Positions 36,401-45,215 are shown, counted from the stretch's first letter. The stretch: DNA of 64,000 nt from Arbacia lixula (GCA_963669155.1 OZ022587.1:3934621-3998620), one strand, 5' to 3'. Notes: generated by a model not told the origin, from the letters alone. A program made the numbers and translations.

Positions 36401-39400
36401 GCTGCAGGTCAGGGTGTAGGTCTCGCCTAAGATCACAGGAATCATGTCGGTAGACATGGAGGTCTCGTCGTCTACGATCCTCACAGTCTGAGGGGGAACT
36501 GCTTGCAACACAAAAAGATATTAAAGCTCTTAGCAGGAAAGGAAGCTTTATAATACTTAATCAAAAGAGCAGCAAGACCCAGGTCGAAATTCCCATAGAA
36601 ACCAGTAGAAACCAGTAGAGACCGTCTACTGGTTTCTACTGGTCCAGTAGAGTCTACTGGTCTGAAGAGGAACTACGAAATCAAACCAGTATAGAAACCA
36701 GTAGAAACCAGTAGAGTCTAATGTGTTGAAGACCAGTAGAAACCAATAGAAACCAGTGAGATCTAATGGTTTGAGAAGGAGTGTGAAAAAAAACAAAGTC
36801 AAACCAGTAGAAACCATTAGAGACTAGTGGATTCTAATGGTATTGAAGACCAGTAGAAACCAATAGAAACCAGTGGTTTTTTTTTCACACTCCTTCTCAA
36901 CCATTAGATCTCACTGGTTTCTATTGGTTTCTACTGGTCTTCACTACCATTGGAATCCACTGGGTCTAATGGTTTCTACTGGTTTGACTTTTTTTTTTTT
37001 TTTACACTCCTTTTCAAACCATTAGATCTCACTGGTTTCTATTGGTTTCTACTGGTCTTCAATACCATTAGAATCCACTGGTCTCTACTGGTTTCTACTG
37101 GTTTGACTTTGTTTTTTTACACTCCTTTTCAAACCATTAGATCTCACTGGTTTCTATTGGTTTCTACTGGTCTTCAATACCATTAGAATCCACTGGTCTC
37201 TAATGGTTTCTACTTTTTTGACTTTGTTTTTTTTACACTCCTTTTCAAACCATTAGATCTCACTGGTTTCTATTGGTTTCTACTGGTCTCCAGACCATTA
37301 GAATCCACTGGTCTCTAATGGTTTCTACTGGTTTGACTTTGTTTTTATTACACTCCTTTTTAAACCATTAGATCTCACTGGTTTCTATTGGTTTCTACTG
37401 GTCTTCAATACCATTAGAATCCACTGGTCTCTAATGGTTTCTACTGGTTTGACTTTGTTTTTTTTACACTCCTTTTCAAACCATTAGATCTCACTGGTTT
37501 CTCTTGGTTTCTACTGGTCTTCAATAACATTAGAATCCACTGGTCTCTAATGGTTTCTACTGGTTTGACTTTGTTTTTTTCACACTAATAGAAACTAGTG
37601 AGATATAATTTTTTGAAAAGGAGTGTAAAAAACCCAAAGTCAAACCAGTAGAAACCAATAGAAACCAGTAAGACCTAATGGTTTGAAAAGGAGTGTGAAA
37701 AATACAAAGTCAAACCAGTAGAAACCATTAGAAACCAGTGAATTCTCCTGGTATTGGAGATCAGTAGAAACCAATAGAAACTAGTGAGATATAATGTTTT
37801 GAAAAGGAGTATGAAAAATACAAAGTCAAACCAGTAGAAACCAGTGAGATCTAATGGTTTGAAAAGGAGTGTGAAAAATACTAAGTCAAACCAGTAGAAA
37901 CCATTAGAGACCAGGAAATTCTACTGGTAATGGAGACCAGTAGAAACCAATAGAAACCAATAGAAATAGAGATGCTCATGAATATTCATGCATGTATTTA
38001 CGTGTCCTAATTTTGTACTCTTAAATAGATAACCTCCACCTAACCAGATAAAAGGAATTTTACCAAGTAATTATTTCAAGTTTAAACATAAAATAGTGAA
38101 TGTCACCTACTTAAGTGAAGACAATAATGATAACAACAACAAAAATGATCTTCTTAAATGTAAGTTGTAGTAACCAATATCTTATGAACCTTATAACCGT
38201 ACTGCTATATATATGAAAGTCTGTGAGGGAAAGGGCAGGAATTAGGATAGGTATAGGATAGAATAGAAATAAACATAGGATAGGTTAGGATTAAGTTAAA
38301 ACGATAAGGATATATGCCATAATTCGGATTATCATATACTAAATTGAAATCGATACTTCATCAATATTTTTAATTTTGATTCCTATTGGTCTCCTGGTGG
38401 CGCAGTAGGTATTCTACTAGTTTCTACTGGTATTCTGATGGATCCAGGAGAAATTGCTACTGGTTTCTACTGGCACTCTACTGGTATTTTTCTAATGGTT
38501 TCTACTGGAATCATTTCACTTTCCATATTCAAACCAGTAGAAAAATTCCAGTAGAAACCAGTAGGAAGCTCTATTGGATCCAGTAGAGATTCCTACTGGT
38601 TTCTACTGGTCTTCTACTGGTCTTCTATTGGATCCAGTAGAGCTTCCTACTGGTTTCTACTGGTATTCTACTGGTCTTGTATTGGTCTTGTATTGGATCC
38701 AGTAGAAATTTCTACTGGTTTCTACTGGTATTCTACTGGCATTTTTCTAATGGTTTCTACTGGAAATCATTTCACTTTCCATATTCAAACCAGTAGAAAA
38801 ATTCCAGTAGAAACCAGTAAGAAGCTCTATTGGATCCAGTAGAGATTCCTACTGGTTTCTACTGGTATTCTACTGGTCTTCTATTGGTCTTGTATTGGAT
38901 CCAGTAGAGATTTCTACTGGTTTCTACTGGTATTCTACTGGCATTTTTCTAATGGTTTCTACTGGAAATCATTTCACTTTCCATATTCAAACCAATAGAA
39001 AATTTCCAGTAGAAACCAGTAGAAATTCTAATGGTTTTTCTCTACTGGTTTCTACTGGGGAACTAGACTTATAATAACACTAGAGCAATTCGACTGCCAC
39101 GCAGTCGATAAATATGCCTCCGCCTCTTTGCTATTCTCAGAAAATGTGTATGTTTGGTAGGCAATGTACCATTGCTCGTATGTGAAATGAAAATATCACA
39201 TTATGTTTTTCCAAGTTTAGCCAAGTTTGGCAATGTTCATTGACATTTGACTTCCTACTTCTTTGACTTCCAATGTAACCAGTCCGTCTAAATCCATCCT
39301 TGTATCAAGTTTGTTTAAAATTAGCCAATTTTGGTGAAGTTCATTGACCTTTGACCTATCAAGAATTTTACCCAAACTTCACCAGTCTACCTCCATGACG

Positions 39401-41411
39401 TAATACATCTCTGTAATATGTTTGGTTTGAATTGAATCATTAGTATTGGATTCAATGTGAAAAATATCTATTTGGGGGCAATTTTTAGCCAATTCTGGCA
39501 AAGTTCATTGACCTTTGATCACTGACCTTTGAGAAATTTCATTAGATTTGACCCCAATTTTACACATTTCATTAGTTTCATGCAATACATACATGTACCA
39601 AGTTTGAAGCAAATCTGTTTAACGGTTCTCAAGATATTGCCTAAACGGATTCGGGACGGACGGACGGACGGACGGACAACCCGAAAACATAATGCCTCCG
39701 GCCACTTCGTGGCGGAGGCATAAAAATTAAAGTGAACATAATAATGCTTGAGTATATATTGAAAGGTGCTTAAGCTTGAGAAGGTAATTGTCAGCTTACC
39801 ATTCACAATTAGTCTCAATGTGCTCTCACCGATTCCATAGAACAGGAGCACTTGACAAAGGTAGGTATCATCATCCTCAAGGGTTACCGCAGCGATGGTC
39901 AGATTCCCGCTGAACATCATGTCCACGTCTAGCGTGTACTTGGTTGCGTCGCTGTTGGTGCTGGTGCAGGTAGTAGTAGGGCAGGCAAAGGAGGCAAAAG
40001 TTGTGGTCCCAATTCCCCATTGCAAGGAGCCGAATTCAAAGGATTCCGCGCGTGGCGTGTACGTGCACACCAACGTCACTGACTCCCCTTCGCGCACCGA
40101 CAGCTCACTCTCTGTTCTCACAGTAACGTCAGCCTGTCCTGAAGCTGTTCAGGTAAAGAAGTGACTCTTGGAATGAATGATGACAAAATCAGGCTATTTA
40201 CACTGCCAGAAGAGCATTGTGATGTTTCCCAAAATTGCCAGCGAAAAGGTGAACGTTGCTAGGCAACTACCCCCCAAACATCCAAAGAAATCTTTGGAAG
40301 TTATCCTCCTCTGAATCTCGGTGAACCTTCCACGAATAAGAAGTGACATGTAGTTACAATACATTGCAAGAAGCCGAATTCAAAGGGTTCCTGAATTATA
40401 CAACATTTTGGATACATTTGCCAATCTTAAGCATGCCTGTCAAACTATGACATACTCATGATAACCACAAAAAGCTAGTCCAAAGTTTATCTGACTGGCA
40501 ACAATTAAACCATTAGATCCTGCGTGTATTTCCACCCATTAAAATTAAATCACCAGGAATAGGTGTAATTCTTTTGAACTTTGAATACATCATGGAATGT
40601 ACGTATTTATAGATATGCCAAGATGGGGAGAGGGAAACCCTTGTAAGTGTGAACAGGCATACATGTGTGGACTCAAATGGTTTCAGTGGTAACAGACCTG
40701 CAGTGAAATCAGTAAAAGAATCATGCCGTCACGACGGCATACTGCCTCTCATCCCTCTTAATCCTCAATCAATGGTTAATCAAGTTGCAAGCTCACTCGG
40801 GTAAGGCAATATGGGCTTAATCCTTCATGCGACAGACATAATGGCCTCTATGGGATTTGTGTGTATTACTTGTGAATGAATACACACGAGGCACACAAAG
40901 AGTTAAACCCAGCAAACACAAAACGTGTTCAGAACGTTTCCAGAACGTTTTTTTTACGTCCTGTACGTCTTCGTGCTAAATGACCGTTTTTAAAATGTTT
41001 ATATAACGTTTGAGTGTGGACTTTATTTTTTTCGTTTTTGAGAACGTTTAAAAAAAGTTTTTCAGACGTTACAAAATTAAACGTTTTGTATCGGACGTTT
41101 ACAGAACGTTTGACATAGGACATTTACCAAACGTTGTTGTTAGGTCCTGTACGCGTCTTCGTACTCACGAATATTCATGCATGCATTAGGCCTATTGACT
41201 TGTCTCATATTTTGTACATTTTGAAAGATGAACGGCATAAAACTAGATGTAGAAGGAATATTCAAGCATACATTCCAATAAACTTTCCAAAATTTAGACA
41301 TTAAAACCATAAATACCACCTAATTGAGTGCACACAACAATAATTACAACAAAAATATTCATCTTTAGGTCTACTAACCATTATTTTTTGGTGCATAAAA
41401 TTACCGTAGTG

Positions 41412-41468
<57 letters not shown>

Positions 41469-44400
41469 GAAAGTGGGTGTATTAAAGTTACGATAGGAGT
41501 AGGGTAGGGTAACATAGGATTAGAAGAGGAATATTGTAGGGTTAGGCTTGTGTGTGCGTATATATATATATATATATATATAAAGTGTGTTCACTCAGGT
41601 GTACAAATGTCACTCTGTATTTATTTTTTTTTTATCAAACTGGTGATAAATTAATATTTTAGATGTGTTTTAAAAGTGTTTTTAAACGTTCTTAAAACGT
41701 TTGTAGAATATTTGGACGTTTACAAATCGTTCTATAAACGTTCCAGACATGTTTTAAAAGGTTTTATAGACGTTATGAAAACGTTTTTAGTGCAATTCCT
41801 GATCTTCAAGACGTTTTAAAAACGTTCTACAAGCGTTCCAAACTTTTTTTTAAGGGTTTCTGCATGTTTTAACAACATCTACAATATATTTTTATGTGCC
41901 ATGTTTTATCAAATGTTCATCATGTATATGTATGTGAACATGTCATAGCAACATTTTAAAGGTCATTACATAATCGTGACGTCATGCACGAGTAATTAAA
42001 TGAAAATCTGTTATCTCATGTAGCTCTAGAACTGATCATTTGTCCGTAATGAAATTTGACATACATAAAATGACAATACAATTAATTTCAATGGAAAAAA
42101 CATGCGCGTACGCGTACTTTAGTAAAAAAAAAAAAACGCGCACAAAATTTTAAAATGCTCCAAATCAACTAAATTTTTTTGCATGTGTTTCAAGCCATTT
42201 CAAGCAGTTCAAAAATTTCTGCGCGTACGCGCGCGTTCGTGCGTTTTTCCGTGCGTAACTAAAACGCAACGTCAGAATTCTATCTCTTCACTGAATTCAT
42301 GTTTTTGACGCTACATAAATCACATCCTGTAATTTTGAGCCATTCCCATACAATAATAAGGTCGTGCGGGTACGTCAAATTTGCAAGTCTGCGTGTGCGT
42401 CGATATGCTTTTGTGTGCAAATGTTGCAAAAAACATGACTTTAATCGGCCATAGCTTTAATCGGCCATAGATCCTCAGAATGACTGGTGATCCCCATTTT
42501 TCTTTTATATTTGCAAAGATTATGAAATGTAGATGTGAATTCATATGTGTCATTTTATCGTTGAGTACATCATGACGTCATCATATTGCCATATGAAAAT
42601 GAAAAATGAACTTTCATGTATGACATCATGATTTTTTTTTTACTCGTTTTTGCGTCTCTCAGTAATCCTTTATCAATTTTCTCCCAAATTTCATTATGTC
42701 GTAGCTGAGAAATTGCGCTGTGGTAAAATTGTCTTAATTTTTCATTTTAATCACGTCTTCGTGGTGTAAATTGCATTATACGCATTAATTAAAAAATCTG
42801 ATGTATGTAGCCTCCGTGTTATGTCAAATAATGCGCGGCATTTATCTAAAATCATGAAATGACATGACGACCTTTAATATGCTGTATCTCGCTTATGTTT
42901 GGGTCTTTTACTTTGAAATTTTAATATGTTGTAGCTGAGTCTATTTGCTTAAAAAAAAACGTGTCTCTATTTTCTATTCAGATGTCGGGATCATGGCGAA
43001 AGTTCAGCTTGAAAATTTATTTCTAAGTCATTATAGCCCCTTTTTCTGCTTTACGTGTTAAGTGAATGGGAAGATTTGTGGCTCAATGGGGAAGGCGATG
43101 TTTTAAGAACGCGATCTTTTACAAGTTGTATCTCGCTTATGTTTGAATCTTTTACTCTGAATTAAAATTGGGTATGTTGTAGCTGAGTGTACTAGCTTCC
43201 TGGAACGTGGTCTTTATTTTGTAATCAGATGTCGGGATCACGGTGAAATTTTAGCATGAATATCGATGTCTAAATCATTCTAGCCCCTGCTGGGTATTAC
43301 GTGTTAAGTGAATGGGAAGATTTGTGGCTCAATGGGTAAGGCGCTGTTTTAACATCTCGAGGCCCCCGGTTCGATTCCTGGAGTGGGTAGGAATTTTTGT
43401 ACGCCTTTTGCAATGTTTATTTTGCCACCTTCTTCCGTTCTATCCCTCACTTTGTCATTCTCTTTGATATTTTCTTTCCCATTTTTTGACTATTGATTAC
43501 AATCTGTTAGCAGATACATGTGACTATTTAAGCAAGTCTCTGAAATGTTAGTATATTGTTCGTGCGCTATGAGCTTTCTTAAAAGCGATGTCTCTAATTT
43601 CTTATGAATAGATGGTGTTACAATTGAAGGCCCATAGTGTCACCGTGCTTGATTTCCAATACCTCAAATGATAATACAATAGTAGATATAATAATAACAT
43701 GTATTCAAAATGAGCAAAAGCTTGACTGAATAAAATTGTAAAGTACTGTATCATATAATCAATAGTACACAATGGAGGTAACTCAAACAGAAGGGTTTCC
43801 ATAACAAGCCGAAGCTTATATGACTATGTTGCAATCACGCCGCATTGTATACACTTGGATAATTATGTTTTAATGACACTGTTCTAAAGGTTGAGGGTAA
43901 TAGTATAATGAAACAAAGCAATGGTTATGGGTCGTACTCATTAGAGAACTAGTCTGACGTTTCTTAAAGAAAACGTCTGGCATTTCTCAGAGAAAAAGGG
44001 TAATTCTTGTTGACAGGTCAGATGCATGTTGCATTTAATGTACTTCCTATAATGGAAAATACAAACAAGTCCATCTTTTAGGTAGATTTTAGTGGGGAAA
44101 ATTCAATTTTAAAGAATGTTTAGGCATACACCCAGTAGAACAAGGGATAACATCCATCCATCTTGTACAAATGAATGGAAAAGGAAAGAAAATGTCCACA
44201 CACCAAAAAGTATTCTTTGTAGGTTTCCAGCGTATTATTGAGAAAATGGTCAATTTTGGTAAACCTGGAGATTTGACCCACTTATTGGTTAAAGGTGTAA
44301 AAATAAAACAAAAACAAAGACATAACATAATTAATTATCCATATTTAAAGACGACTGTGCTAGTGTTTAAACCAAAAATATATTAATAGAATGGACAGAG

Positions 44401-44689
44401 AGAGAGAGAGAGAGAGGGTATATGATATGAGCTATCCATCACTTCTTTCTTTCCTCTTCATTCTATATTGTATTAATATAGTTTTGGTTTAAACACCAGA
44501 ACAGTCCTGTTTAAATGTTAAGAATTCAGTACATATCTATACTCTTGTATTCTTATTTTTCTATTTCCACCTTTTCTTTATCACTACAAAAAGTGAAGAT
44601 ACTCTGGTCTCACTTGCTTGAAGACACATGCTCCACACCAAAGCAATCGCCAAGGCAACGACGCCTCTCATCATAATCCTTCCAGCCAT
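24185..44689 (-). CDS. nephrin/SNS-like Ig-FnIII transmembrane adhesion receptor (14 exons, 1025 aa)
   Basis: Spliced from exons 44689-44614, 40144-39800, 36498-36169, 35453-35121, 34802-34494, 34154-34038, 33470-33273, 31681-31397, 30988-30689, 29461-29300, 28426-28301, 27102-26992, 25066-24985 and 24488-24185; every junction is GT-AG and the total is 3078 nt. Protein: signal peptide 1-25; a V-like Ig 26-140; Ig domains at about 141-250, 251-361, 362-464, 465-569 (split by an intron), 570-664 and 665-764, each with the Cys..Trp..Cys pattern; FnIII 765-860; Ser/Thr/acidic stalk 861-897; membrane helix about 898-922; tail 923-1025. Many N-glycosylation sequons are visible. Ig repeats plus one membrane-proximal FnIII is the nephrin/SNS/hibris plan, which acts in homo- or heterophilic cell adhesion; human nephrin has more Ig units. 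The tail has YTDL, YQGL and YVNQ (Grb2-SH2 type) motifs. Orthology is inferred from layout only. Another Ig-superfamily receptor is possible. Confidence 0.88.
24985..25066 (-). CDS. Ig receptor exon 13: transmembrane helix
   Basis: 82 nt, phase 1 in and phase 2 out. VAIGFGIIVLLLVIYNAVGT followed by VLFIRW is a clear single-pass helix with a basic inner boundary. The two leftover bases join the T at 24488 to make Arg. Confidence 0.9.
25399..26682. repeat. foldback MITE (GCAAAATRACATAACTTTTTAT family), long copy 2
   Basis: A 1.28-kb copy in the intron between exons 12 and 13. The outer inverted arms match 18855-19540 and 49588-50320 (GCAAAATAACATAACTTTTTAT-type ends, CCCCC/GGGGG runs). The inside is about 600 bp longer than in the other copies and has no recognised coding sequence. 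Confidence 0.85.
26992..27102 (-). CDS. Ig receptor exon 12: membrane-proximal stalk
   Basis: 111 nt, phase 1. Acceptor CTTAG, donor AGAG|GTGCTT. Encodes a hydrophilic Ser/Thr/acidic linker (TPSNSEATTSEHEPRDDQ) ending RCDCDSLR. Supported by phase fit on both sides rather than by homology; the donor is weak. Confidence 0.72.
27343..28010. repeat. CpG/GCGCGTACGCG-containing repeat, copy 1
   Basis: Matches 42062-42785 in inverted orientation: shared words include GATAAAGGATTACTGAGA, CACGACCTT.TTATTG, TGGCTCAAAATGACAGGATG and CCAGCCATTCTGAGGA. It contains short CG-rich islands (GCGCGCGCG, TACGCGTACGCGC) unlike the surrounding AT-rich intron. Confidence 0.75.
28301..28426 (-). CDS. Ig receptor exon 11: second half of FnIII
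   Basis: 126 nt, phase 1. TSYLIEELDAFSWYTITVSA is the strand E-F Leu and Tyr signature of FnIII, and NSIGRSLES is the NxxGxS turn. Confidence 0.93.
28430..29299. other. intron between exons 10 and 11
   Basis: Plain AT-rich intron with no repeat recognised. Confidence 0.5.
29300..29461 (-). CDS. Ig receptor exon 10: first half of FnIII
   Basis: 162 nt, phase 1. KPVAPSKLMIDEAQ leads into IMVSWQPGFDGG (Trp of strand B) and FIVKSCW. Two cysteines (SCW..DCQ) probably form a local disulfide. Sequon NHT. Confidence 0.92.
29462..30688. other. intron between exons 9 and 10, with (CT)n and a repeat fragment
   Basis: Holds a (CT)n run at about 29610-29634. A fragment at about 30311-30400 (ATATTGCCTAAACGGATTC, GGACGGACGGA) matches the end of the repeat at 39070-39722. 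Confidence 0.6.
30689..30988 (-). CDS. Ig receptor exon 9: Ig domain 7
   Basis: 300 nt, phase 1. Starts FPPTILNKADNRS, with ATLTCVAEGNPRPTITW and ADYQCNATSS. Sequons NAT, NET and NAT. I-set type. Confidence 0.95.
31397..31681 (-). CDS. Ig receptor exon 8: Ig domain 6
   Basis: 285 nt, phase 1. Starts YPPETPVISRNIPGRS (Tyr completed across the splice), then LEITCRADGNPQPALVW and AGIYRCIANND, a typical I-set domain. Confidence 0.95.
31720..32965. repeat. 41-bp minisatellite, about 28 units
   Basis: The unit has CCACCATTACTACCAACAAC followed by ACTACCACCAAACCACTAACT. A 41-bp period was measured between 32141 and 32182. Common variants are TATCAGCAACAC and CGACCACC. It sits in the intron between exons 7 and 8. 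Confidence 0.95.
32966..33262. repeat. (ACC/ACT)n trinucleotide tract
   Basis: Irregular ACC, ACT and ATC triplets merging with the minisatellite on its right side and ending about 10 bp from the donor site of exon 7. Poly-Thr and poly-Val open frames here are artefacts. Confidence 0.95.
33273..33470 (-). CDS. Ig receptor exon 7: second half of Ig domain 5, Cys-rich
   Basis: 198 nt, phase 1. Encodes a stretch with NFTRSDVQQAFRCC for the second Ig Cys, then a cysteine cluster (SCPTTCSDPC) before PDVQ. Such a cluster at the end of an Ig domain is unusual. The donor is about 10 bp from a long (ACC)n tract. Confidence 0.9.
33475..34037. other. intron between exons 6 and 7
   Basis: AT-rich intron with a G-run near 33910. 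No gene or repeat family recognised. Confidence 0.5.
34038..34154 (-). CDS. Ig receptor exon 6: first half of Ig domain 5
   Basis: 117 nt, phase 1. Encodes YCPLEVEVSLCPTV, then ATMKCQSGAS and NLVWTQ, so the intron falls just after the Trp strand. Acceptor ACAG, donor AAG|GTAGGG. Too short to stand out as an open frame; supported by the exact phase fit to both neighbours. Confidence 0.85.
34494..34802 (-). CDS. Ig receptor exon 5: Ig domain 4
   Basis: Starts GPPDPPVITGTLD, with MVLCQADNGHPAPTFAWF and LALQCSVSHE. Phase 1 both ends, 309 nt. Sequon NLT. Confidence 0.93.
34994..35105. repeat. partial foldback, GGGCCCTGTTGCATAAAA family
   Basis: CACCAATGGCAACTTCTATG at the left and AGAGTTACCATTAATG at the right match the inner arms of the copies at 4212 and 21851. 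The GGGCCC ends are lost. Confidence 0.55.
35121..35453 (-). CDS. Ig receptor exon 4: Ig domain 3
   Basis: Symmetric phase-1 exon of 333 nt with VTITCRSLG, TLNWYLDGE and VLRCEAS. It is preceded by a long C-run (G-run on the plus strand) that serves as the polypyrimidine tract of its acceptor. Confidence 0.92.
35716..35857. repeat. short foldback, ATAAAGARTYGYGATTGAT ends
   Basis: The left AATAAAGAGTTGCGATTGAT and the right complement of ATCAATCACGATTCTTTATA are inverted. About 140 bp. A single right end of the same type lies near 2972-3012. Confidence 0.65.
36169..36498 (-). CDS. Ig receptor exon 3: Ig domain 2
   Basis: Starts VPPQTVRIVDDE and contains YTLTCSIQPG, AIEWSAD and TTVSCQVTH. Phase 1 at both ends (330 nt), so it is a symmetric exon that could be skipped or duplicated without a frame change. 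Confidence 0.92.
36595..37975. repeat. CAGTAGAAACC satellite, left arm with alternating orientation
   Basis: Built from CCAGTAGAAACCAGTAGA and its complement. From about 36870 to 37590 the units are in one orientation with a 115-116-bp higher-order period (CACTCC at 37005, 37120, 37236, 37351 and 37467). Each unit has ACCATTAGATCTCACTGG, TTTCTACTGGTCTTCAATAC and a GTTTGACTTTG + T-run. From 37590 to 37975, and from 36595 to 36870, the units are inverted. In the intron between exons 2 and 3. Confidence 0.95.
37976..38365. repeat. non-satellite core shared with 41160-41560
   Basis: Starts CATGAATATTCATGCATGTA, then CAACAACAAAAATGATCTTC, ACCGTACTGCTATATATATG and an AGGATAGGTATAGGATAG purine stretch. 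The same order of words appears at 41160-41560 inside a different foldback. Confidence 0.75.
38366..39062. repeat. CAGTAGAAACC satellite, right arm
   Basis: About 200-bp higher-order units with TCTATTGGATCCAGTAGAGA, TTCTACTGGTATTCTACTGG and ATCATTTCACTTTCCATATT, repeated three times. The extreme ends of left and right arms match as inverted repeats (TTCCC.AGTAGAAACCAGTAG). Confidence 0.95.
39070..39722. repeat. interspersed repeat with ATGCCTCCGCC ends and GGAC run
   Basis: Starts near ATATGCCTCCGCCTCTTTGC and ends ATGCCTCCGGCCACTTCGTG with its hairpin partner GGCGGAGGCAT. Internal repeats of TTCATTGACCTTTGA and a (GGAC)n run at 39655-39680. A fragment is also at 30311-30400. The exon 2 open frame runs into it only by read-through. 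Confidence 0.75.
39800..40144 (-). CDS. Ig receptor exon 2: V-like Ig domain
   Basis: Acceptor ACAG, donor G|GTAAGC. Contains LVCTY for the first Cys, LQWGIG for the Trp strand and LEDDDTYLCQV for the second Cys, a classic D-x-x-x-Y-x-C. Two extra cysteines (ACPTTTC) lie between them. One sequon, NLT. Confidence 0.9.
40146..40914. other. start of intron 1
   Basis: Ordinary AT-rich intron between exon 2 and the AACGTT foldback; no feature recognised. Confidence 0.5.
40915..41880. repeat. AACGTTT-type foldback with (TA)n
   Basis: The arms at 40920-41155 and 41650-41860 are made of AACGTTT, TTAAAACGTTT and AGAACGTTT words in both orientations. Between them lies the core shared with 37976-38365 (CGAATATTCATGCATGCATT, AACAAAAATATTCATC, ACCGTAGTGCTATATA), then (TA)n at 41414-41466 and a second TA run near 41561. 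In intron 1 of the Ig gene. Confidence 0.85.
42062..42785. repeat. CpG/GCGCGTACGCG-containing repeat, copy 2
   Basis: Inverted relative to 27343-28010. Carries GCGCGTACGCGCGCG, AGGTCGTGCGGGTACGTCAA and CGTTTTTGCGTCTCTCAGTA. Confidence 0.75.
42882..43395. repeat. tandem duplication, about 244-bp period, SINE-like
   Basis: GTATCTCGCTTATGTTTG recurs about 244 bp apart (42884 and 43128), followed in both units by GTTGTAGCTGAG, CAGATGTCGGGATCA, CGTGTTAAGTGAATGGG and AAGATTTGTGGCTCAATGGG. The second unit ends in the tRNA-like stretch below. Confidence 0.85.
43328..43392 (+). other. tRNA-like Pol III promoter (SINE remnant)
   Basis: A box TGGCTCAATGGGTAAGGCG and B box GGTTCGATTCC at normal spacing, followed by a T-run. 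The acceptor stem does not close, so it is not a tRNA gene. The first unit of the tandem pair has the A box but lacks the B box. Confidence 0.6.
43396..44613. other. intron 1, remaining part
   Basis: AT-rich intron with a (GA)n run at about 44397-44416. No supported gene; short open frames on either strand have no features. Confidence 0.45.
44614..44689 (-). CDS. Ig receptor exon 1: signal peptide
   Basis: The start ATG at 44689 has a strong context (AAGATGG). It encodes 25 residues with a basic start (MAGRIMMRG), a hydrophobic core (VVALAIALVWSM) and a small-residue cleavage region (CLQA). The donor is A|GTGAGA. It is phase 1, and joining to the exon at 40144 restores Thr-Ser-Gly-Gln, a good mature N-terminus. 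It lies 4.5 kb from exon 2, so annotation by long open frames alone would miss it. Confidence 0.82.
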
Positions 44690-45148
44690 CTTAGTGTAGT
44701 CTCTGGGCTATTATCGCTGGCACTGGAAATGGTACTGGGACTAGTATCTGAAGATGAACACCTAGTGTGTAACTAGTTCTCGTTTCCTTTCTTGATATCA
44801 CAAAGTCGCTTCCTTTGACAATAAATTGTCTGCGCTCTCCACAGAAAACCGATGTTATCTCATGGCGTTTGTATGGAATTTGAGAAGCCAACTTCTTTTT
44901 TAAATCATAAAAAACGTCTGAAGGGCAGGTAATTATATATTGACTGATAATGAAGTATGTCTGTTACAAAGCTATGGAATTCAGTACTTCTACAATGTAA
45001 CAGCTGTGGAACCACCAATGCAGTCTTATATAAATAGTCACAATCTGCAAGAAGCCTTTGCATTAGCTTCTCTCGCTCTAGCTGAAATTAGCGTTGGTCG
45101 AGATACACCAGGTTTACTTTCCAATCTCTCCAAAGCAAACAGACGTGG
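44690..45148 (-). other. 5' flank of the Ig gene
   Basis: Upstream of the Ig start codon. A TATATAA-like run on the minus strand near 44933-44940 would give a 5' UTR of about 200 nt; this is only a guess. No CpG-rich promoter is evident. Confidence 0.25.
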
Positions 45149-45215
45149 CGGCAAGCAATAGTCCCCTCTCCCCAAAATTCCAGTATATCGAGGTCTCCTT
45201 CCACTTGCCTGTGAA
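45149..45215 (+). repeat. 67-bp duplicated segment, copy 1
   Basis: CGGCAAGCAATAGTCCCCTC and TCCCCAAAATTCCAGTATAT recur at 46643-46705 in the same orientation, with CTCTCCTTC..CT following. The 45094-45585 open frame across it has no recognisable family. Confidence 0.7.

Noticed and set aside
36595-39062. Repeat array resembling CRISPR or coding repeats
   Set aside because: Both the short motif and the 115-bp unit repeat, orientation flips, and the open frames (Phe/Tyr/Trp-rich) are just the repeat translated.
39519-39799. C-terminal extension of the exon 2 open frame
   Set aside because: Runs past a good donor (G|GTAAGC) into a dispersed repeat, while splicing to 36498 restores a canonical Ig-to-Ig junction.
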